A DNA stretch of 64,000 bases from JBIYSM02 sp044759095. Lineage in GTDB: Bacteria > Bacillota > Bacilli > Brevibacillales > Brevibacillaceae. Below, one piece after another: positions 60,018-64,000 of this stretch. The translations under genes and the position numbers were made by a program. Under the pieces are notes generated by a model that saw only the letters and a list, made by a program, of their open reading frames with translations, searched no databases and was not told the DNA's origin. Location: positions 4,540 to 68,539 of the forward strand of contig NZ_JBIYSM020000022.1 in assembly GCF_044759095.2 (NCBI RefSeq). The letters run 5' to 3'. Numbering within the stretch: position 1 is the first letter of the stretch; each line of letters opens with the position of its first letter.

Positions 60018-61163
60018 GTGATTTACTTTGACAACAGTGCCACGACCCCGCCGCATCCGCAGGTGGTTGATGTCGTCAGGAAGGCGATGGAATCCTATTA
60101 TGGAAATCCCTCTTCCCTTCATCAAAAAGGAGTCGAGGCGGAAAGCATTCTGAAACAGGCGCGCGCCATTGCTGCCCAATACTTGAAGTGCAAGCCGGCG
60201 GAAATTGTGTTTACATCCGGAGGCACCGAAAGCAACAATGCGGCGATTAAAGGCGTGGCGTTTCAATATCAAAACAGGGGCAAGCACATCATCACCACTC
60301 AGGTGGAGCATCCGGCCGTGTACGACGTTTGCAGGCAGCTGGAAGAATGGGGCTTTTCCGTCACTTATTTGCCAGTGAACGGTGAGGGCCGGGTTTCCCC
60401 GGACGATGTGAAAAAGGCGATTCGCCCCGACACGATCCTCGTTTCCGTCATGCACGTAAACAACGAACTGGGAACCATTCAGCCGATCCATGAAATTGGA
60501 GGGTTTCTCAAGCTGTATCCCAAAATCGTCTTTCATGTGGACGCTGTCCAAAGCTTCGGAAAAGTGCCGATTCAACTGAAAGAGTGGGGAATTGACCTGC
60601 TTAGCATCTCGGCCCACAAATTTTACGGGCCCCGGGGAGCCGGCATTTTGTACAAGCGGGAAGGTCTGAAAATCCAGCCGTTGCTCATGGGCGGGGGGCA
60701 GGAAGGCGGGATTCGCTCCGGTACGGAGAACGTCCCTGCGATCGCCGGCATGGCTAAAGCGATTCGCTTACTCGAAGAGCAGGCAGGCAAGGAAGCGGGG
60801 TATTTGTCATCCCTCACGCGGCAGATGCGGGAAGGGCTGGCGGCGATTCCAGGATGTATCATCAATACTCCGGAAAAAGGTGCTGCCCCGCATATCGTCA
60901 ACCTCTCCTTTCCGGGGATGAAAGCAGAGGTGCTGCTGCACGATTTGGAAAAGAGAGGATTTCTCGTCTCCACCAAGTCAGCCTGCTCGACGAAGTCGAA
61001 CGAGCCAAGCCGCGTGCTGATGGCAACGGGAATGGAGCGGGAACGAGCGCTGTCGGCACTTCGTATCAGCGTCGGACGGGAGAACTCGCCTGACGAAGTG
61101 AAGCAGTTTCTCGCCGCCTTGGCGGACAGCGTCAAGCGAATCCGCCCCTATATGAACGTATAA
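60018..61163 (+). CDS. NifS/IscS-type cysteine desulfurase (NifZ-like)
   Basis: A 381-aa PLP enzyme starting with GTG at 60018, AGGAAGGT 7 nt upstream; the GTG at 60009 overlaps that site. It has YFDNSATTPP, TSGGTESNN, the PLP Lys (about 201) in ISAHKFYGPRGAG and the catalytic Cys (about 323) in STKSACSTKSNEPS. It takes sulfur from cysteine as a persulfide. thiI follows 11 bp later; in B. subtilis the dedicated desulfurase NifZ supplies ThiI, so the same role is likely here. Confidence 0.92.
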   Translation: MIYFDNSATTPPHPQVVDVVRKAMESYYGNPSSLHQKGVEAESILKQARAIAAQYLKCKPAEIVFTSGGTESNNAAIKGVAFQYQNRGKHIITTQVEHPAVYDVCRQLEEWGFSVTYLPVNGEGRVSPDDVKKAIRPDTILVSVMHVNNELGTIQPIHEIGGFLKLYPKIVFHVDAVQSFGKVPIQLKEWGIDLLSISAHKFYGPRGAGILYKREGLKIQPLLMGGGQEGGIRSGTENVPAIAGMAKAIRLLEEQAGKEAGYLSSLTRQMREGLAAIPGCIINTPEKGAAPHIVNLSFPGMKAEVLLHDLEKRGFLVSTKSACSTKSNEPSRVLMATGMERERALSALRISVGRENSPDEVKQFLAALADSVKRIRPYMNV

Positions 61164-61174
61164 AGGAGAAAACC

Positions 61175-62374
61175 ATGAACTACGATGTCATTCTGATTCG
61201 TTACGGCGAATTGGCGTTGAAAGGAAAAAACCGGGATCTTTTCGAAGAAGCGCTGATGCGCAGCGTGAAAAGCATATTACGCTCTTTTTTCAAGGTAAAG
61301 GTACGCCGGAACTACGGCCGGATGTACGTGGAACTGAATGGAGAGGACGCTCAAGCGGTCATGGAAAGGCTGCAGCGCGTTTTCGGCATCTCTTCCTTCA
61401 GCCCGACGATTCAAGTCGAACAGGATGAAGAGGTAATCAAACAAAAGGCATTGGAGCTGGTCCAGCAGCTTCAACCGCAGCCGCGAACCTTCCGTGTGGA
61501 AACTCGCCGGGCGGACAAGCGGTTTCCGAAGACCTCCATGGAAATGAGCAGGGTCGTTGGGACCCACATCCTGCGCAACCTTCCGGAAATCAAAGTGGAC
61601 GTGCACACCCCCGAGGTAGTTGTCAACGTTGAAATCCGAGTGGAAGGGACGTTTATCAGTTGCGAGACCATCCCGGGTCCAGGCGGCCTGCCGGTAGGCG
61701 TTAGCGGCAAGGTGCTGCTTTTGCTCTCCGGCGGCATTGACAGTCCGGTGGCGGGCTGGATGATGATGAAACGGGGGGTCACACTGGAAGCCATACACTT
61801 TCACAGCTACCCCTTCACCAGCGAACGTTCCCTAGAAAAGGTACGCGATCTCGCACACAAACTGACGCGCTGGGGCGGTACCGTCCGCCTTCACGTCGTG
61901 CCGTTTACCGAGATTCAGACCGCCATCCGCGAAAAGTGTCCGGAAGATTACCTGATTACCATCATGCGCCGCTTCATGATGCGCATCTCACAGCAGATTG
62001 CAGAAAAAACGGGTGCGTTGGCTCTCGCAACCGGTGAAAGCCTGGGGCAAGTCGCTTCCCAGACACTGGAGAGCATGAACACCATTAACAGCGTGGTGTC
62101 GATCCCGATCCTGCGCCCGTTGATCGGCATGGACAAAACGGAAATTACGGAAATCTCTCGTAGAATCGATACGTATGAGCTGTCCATTTTGCCTTACGAA
62201 GACTGCTGTACGATTTTTACTCCCAAAAATCCGGTTACTCGTCCGAAGCCGCACATCGCAGCACGTTTTGAGGAGAATCTGGACGTAGACGCATTGGTTG
62301 CCGATGCAGTAAACCGTACGGAAGTGGAAGAAATCACCACAAAAGCACGTGAAATCGTAACCGATCTGTTTTAA
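61175..62374 (+). CDS. thiI: tRNA 4-thiouridine synthetase ThiI
   Basis: A 399-aa protein: an N-terminal ferredoxin-like/THUMP region (about 60-165, with FRVETRRADKRFPKTSMEMSR in part) and a PP-loop ATPase with LLLSGGIDSPVAGWMM at about 183. The C-terminus has EDCCTIFTPKNPVTRPK. There is no rhodanese extension, as in other Bacilli, so it needs the neighbouring desulfurase for sulfur. It makes s4U at position 8 of tRNA and may contribute to thiazole synthesis. ATG follows AAAGGAGAAAACC. Confidence 0.95.
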   Translation: MNYDVILIRYGELALKGKNRDLFEEALMRSVKSILRSFFKVKVRRNYGRMYVELNGEDAQAVMERLQRVFGISSFSPTIQVEQDEEVIKQKALELVQQLQPQPRTFRVETRRADKRFPKTSMEMSRVVGTHILRNLPEIKVDVHTPEVVVNVEIRVEGTFISCETIPGPGGLPVGVSGKVLLLLSGGIDSPVAGWMMMKRGVTLEAIHFHSYPFTSERSLEKVRDLAHKLTRWGGTVRLHVVPFTEIQTAIREKCPEDYLITIMRRFMMRISQQIAEKTGALALATGESLGQVASQTLESMNTINSVVSIPILRPLIGMDKTEITEISRRIDTYELSILPYEDCCTIFTPKNPVTRPKPHIAARFEENLDVDALVADAVNRTEVEEITTKAREIVTDLF

Positions 62375-62408
62375 TATAGACAGCGTCTCTTTAGGGAGGG
62401 GAAAACAG

Positions 62409-63185
62409 ATGATTATTCGTTATGAGCGAAACGGCAAGGTAAAGCACGGTTGGATGGTGCAAGAGGAAAACAAGGTACGCGTGATTGAGGGAGACATCTA
62501 TAAGGTGGAATCAGCCAAACCGATCATGACCGGTTTGGAGCTGCCGCTTGACGAGGTGAGCCTGCTTGCGCCCTGCACCCCGAGCAAAATCGTTTGTATC
62601 GGGCTAAACTATAAGGATCACGCCGAGGAAATTGGCAAAGAGCTGCCCGCGGAACCGCTGATGTTCTTAAAGCCATCCACAACGGTGATTGGTCCTGGAG
62701 AGCCGATCGTCTACCCGAAGCTGACGGAAAACCTTCATTATGAAGGGGAGCTGGCCGTTGTCATCAAAAAGGAAGCGCGCCGAATCAAAGCGGAGGAAGC
62801 AGACGATTACATCCTCGGCTTTACCTGCGCGATTGATGTGACGGCACGTGATCTGCAGTGGAGGGACGGGCAGTGGACCAGGGCGAAGGGGTTTGATACG
62901 TTCTGTCCATTGGGCCCGGCGATTGCCTCCAAACTTGATTACAACGACTTGCGAATTGTGACACGGGTAAACGGTGAAATACGACAGGATTCCAATACGA
63001 ATCAAATGGTGTTTACCGTTCCGCAGCTTCTTGAGGCAATTACTGCCGTTATGACCCTGCTTCCAGGAGACGTCGTGTTGACGGGAACGCCTTCCGGAGT
63101 GGGGGAACTTCAGCCGGGCGACGAGGTATCTGTAACCATCGAAGGGATTGGTACGCTGTCCGCACGTGTGAACAAGGAAGAATAA
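62409..63185 (+). CDS. Fumarylacetoacetate hydrolase family protein
   Basis: A 258-aa protein: KIVCIGLNYKDHAEEIGKELP, the metal-binding EGELAVVIKKEARRI region, FTCAIDVTARDLQWRDGQWTRAKGFDTFCPLGP and VVLTGTPSGVGELQPGDEVSV. This is the FAH fold with its Glu/Glu/Asp metal site. Family members include decarboxylases, acylpyruvate hydrolases and isomerases of aromatic degradation; the substrate cannot be told. ATG follows AGGGAGGGG. Confidence 0.9.
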   Translation: MIIRYERNGKVKHGWMVQEENKVRVIEGDIYKVESAKPIMTGLELPLDEVSLLAPCTPSKIVCIGLNYKDHAEEIGKELPAEPLMFLKPSTTVIGPGEPIVYPKLTENLHYEGELAVVIKKEARRIKAEEADDYILGFTCAIDVTARDLQWRDGQWTRAKGFDTFCPLGPAIASKLDYNDLRIVTRVNGEIRQDSNTNQMVFTVPQLLEAITAVMTLLPGDVVLTGTPSGVGELQPGDEVSVTIEGIGTLSARVNKEE

Positions 63186-63201
63186 CAGGGAGAAACATGG
63201 A

Positions 63202-63247
63202 TTAAGCCCCAGCCGTTTTTTATGACGGAGGGGCTTGCTCTTTTTTA
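63202..63247. terminator. Bidirectional terminator
   Basis: AAGCCCC-AGCCG...CGG-AGGGGCTT stem followed by a T-run, between convergent genes. Confidence 0.75.
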
Positions 63248-63535
63248 GAGAGGTTCTTCGTCCATTCCGCGTTCGTCGTGAGGCGGATGAGCAGACGGAT
63301 CGTGACGTGGCAAATCCTGATGCATATTGCGTGTTTCGTACGTAAATCGGGTAGTTGTAGAGTGCTGGCCCGGTTCCCAGCCGGTTGCCTTGCCCAGGTG
63401 CGTTTCGTTGGTCGGGGCTCCGTACGGTCCTTCGGGAAACTCCTCCTGCAAAATCTCATTTCGCTGTGATTCCACCGTAGAAAGCTCGCTGTACTGCTGG
63501 TTGTCATATTCGTGGTACGTCGATTTCGGCTTCAC
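63245..63535 (-). CDS. Hydrophilic protein, 96 aa, unknown
   Basis: GTG at 63535 follows a GGAAAGGCGGTGG stretch. The product is very polar (HEYDNQQYSELSTVESQRNE, ending PHDERGMDEEPL), rich in His, Glu, Thr and Pro, with no membrane segment and probably disordered. No family recognised. It is divergent from the rRNA operon. Confidence 0.55.
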   Translation of the reverse strand: MKPKSTYHEYDNQQYSELSTVESQRNEILQEEFPEGPYGAPTNETHLGKATGWEPGQHSTTTRFTYETRNMHQDLPRHDPSAHPPHDERGMDEEPL

Positions 63536-63703
63536 CGGTCCACCGCCTTTCCATAAAAAGCTGACTGACTATAGTGTAGAGCAAACGCAAGAGATCTATT
63601 CAAAATTCCCCATTGACTTGCCGTTTGGTTTTTAGTAAATTTAAAAACTGTTGCGGGGTTTTCGGTTCGGTCGAAAAAATCGAGAAGAAATTTGAAAAAC
63701 CTC

Positions 63704-63732
63704 TTGACTCTTTTAAGTGCTTTTTGTTATAT
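63704..63732 (+). promoter_or_regulatory. rRNA operon promoter P1
   Basis: TTGACT - 17 bp - TTATAT, about 195 bp before the mature 16S 5' end. Confidence 0.7.
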
Positions 63733-63778
63733 TAATTCTTGTCGCCGCTGAGCAAGGTTAATCGCAAAAAATAAACTC

Positions 63779-63807
63779 TTGCAAAGTGAATGGCGATGTG
63801 TTATAAT
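63779..63807 (+). promoter_or_regulatory. rRNA operon promoter P2
   Basis: TTGCAA - 17 bp - TATAAT. Tandem promoters of this type are usual for Bacillales rrn operons. The following leader includes CTCTTTGAAAACTGAACAG, a typical rrn leader phrase. Confidence 0.85.
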
Positions 63808-63925
63808 GAAAAAGTCGCTCTCGAGCGGCTGGACGAAATGAAATGCTCTTTGAAAACTGAACAGCGAAGCGTTTTAAATAGCCAAGCAAACATGTTTTTG
63901 AACCTTGATCAATTTCTTTCTAACT

Positions 63926-64000
63926 TTATTGGAGAGTTTGATCCTGGCTCAGGACGAACGCTGGCGGCGTGCCTAATACATGCAAGTCGAGCGAGTCCCT
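63926..64000 (+). rRNA. rrs: 16S ribosomal RNA (5' end only)
   Basis: TTATTGGAGAGTTTGATCC continues with TGGCTCAGGACGAACGCTGG and GGCGTGCCTAATACATGCAA, the universal 16S start, and then GTCGAGCGAGTCCCT, where the first variable region begins. GAGCGAG at this point is usual in Brevibacillus and relatives. The gene continues past the window. Confidence 0.97.

Noticed and set aside
1..64000. tRNA genes
   Set aside because: No sequence with the GGTTCRANNCC T-arm and matching acceptor stem was noticed; tRNAs probably lie beyond the rRNA operon outside the window.

Overview
The window looks like chromosome from an endospore-forming Bacillota of the Paenibacillaceae type, closest in feel to Brevibacillus. 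The reasons are the 16S 5' end, the spore genes ytrH-ytrI and spo0M, CodY, a Firmicute T-box in front of tyrS, strong AGGAGG ribosome binding sites with many GTG/TTG starts, and moderate GC. From memory, several blocks keep the Bacillus subtilis order: acuABC / tyrS / rpsD / GAF-GGDEF cyclase / refZ / ezrA, and further on cysteine desulfurase-thiI. Genus assignment is inference.

Layout. 0-5 kb, minus strand: acuA-acuB-acuC (acuC cut by the window edge), then a class A penicillin-binding protein with two fibronectin III domains. 5-18 kb: T-box-controlled tyrS, an NhaC antiporter with a PqqB-like hydrolase, DinB, rpsD with its leader, an S-layer-anchored YcdB-type protein, a histidine phosphatase, a GAF/GGDEF diguanylate cyclase, a metallo-beta-lactamase-fold enzyme and a lipoprotein. 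18-22 kb: an EEP-family hydrolase, RefZ, and an EzrA-like division protein whose extracytoplasmic part is a TPM domain. 22-36 kb is more accessory: a YtfP-type flavoprotein, GNAT, a broken TIR-like gene, an M42 peptidase, a three-subunit B-type cytochrome oxidase, a GltB-like enzyme, a Cache/HD-GYP phosphodiesterase, a 66-bp minisatellite and several tiny genes. 36-48 kb: YtrH/YtrI, Spo0M, a stand-alone CodY, and a transporter block (ArsR-like regulator, three MFS genes of which one is dead, EamA, two SDRs). 48-56 kb: one operon joining a branched-chain-amino-acid-type ABC importer to two CoA ligases. 56-64 kb: VOC, DUF84, dapF, a LysM protein, cysteine desulfurase-thiI, an FAH-family enzyme, and tandem promoters leading into 16S rRNA.

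The most unusual material is non-coding. (1) Two related 252- and 306-bp elements (23949-24200 and 33278-33583) each sit just after the stem of a rho-independent terminator. Each is flanked by perfect 23-24-bp direct repeats that are the terminator hairpin itself. Their terminal and internal stems differ in sequence but stay complementary, which points to a structured, terminator-targeting mobile element. (2) A second dispersed family, with core GTTCGGGGCCCC followed by one or two nested hairpins with an AGCGNTAGCTAA-like loop, occurs at five places plus one degenerate copy, three of them directly after terminators. (3) A 66-bp tandem array starts at the stop codon of a 51-aa gene translationally coupled to an MFS transporter.
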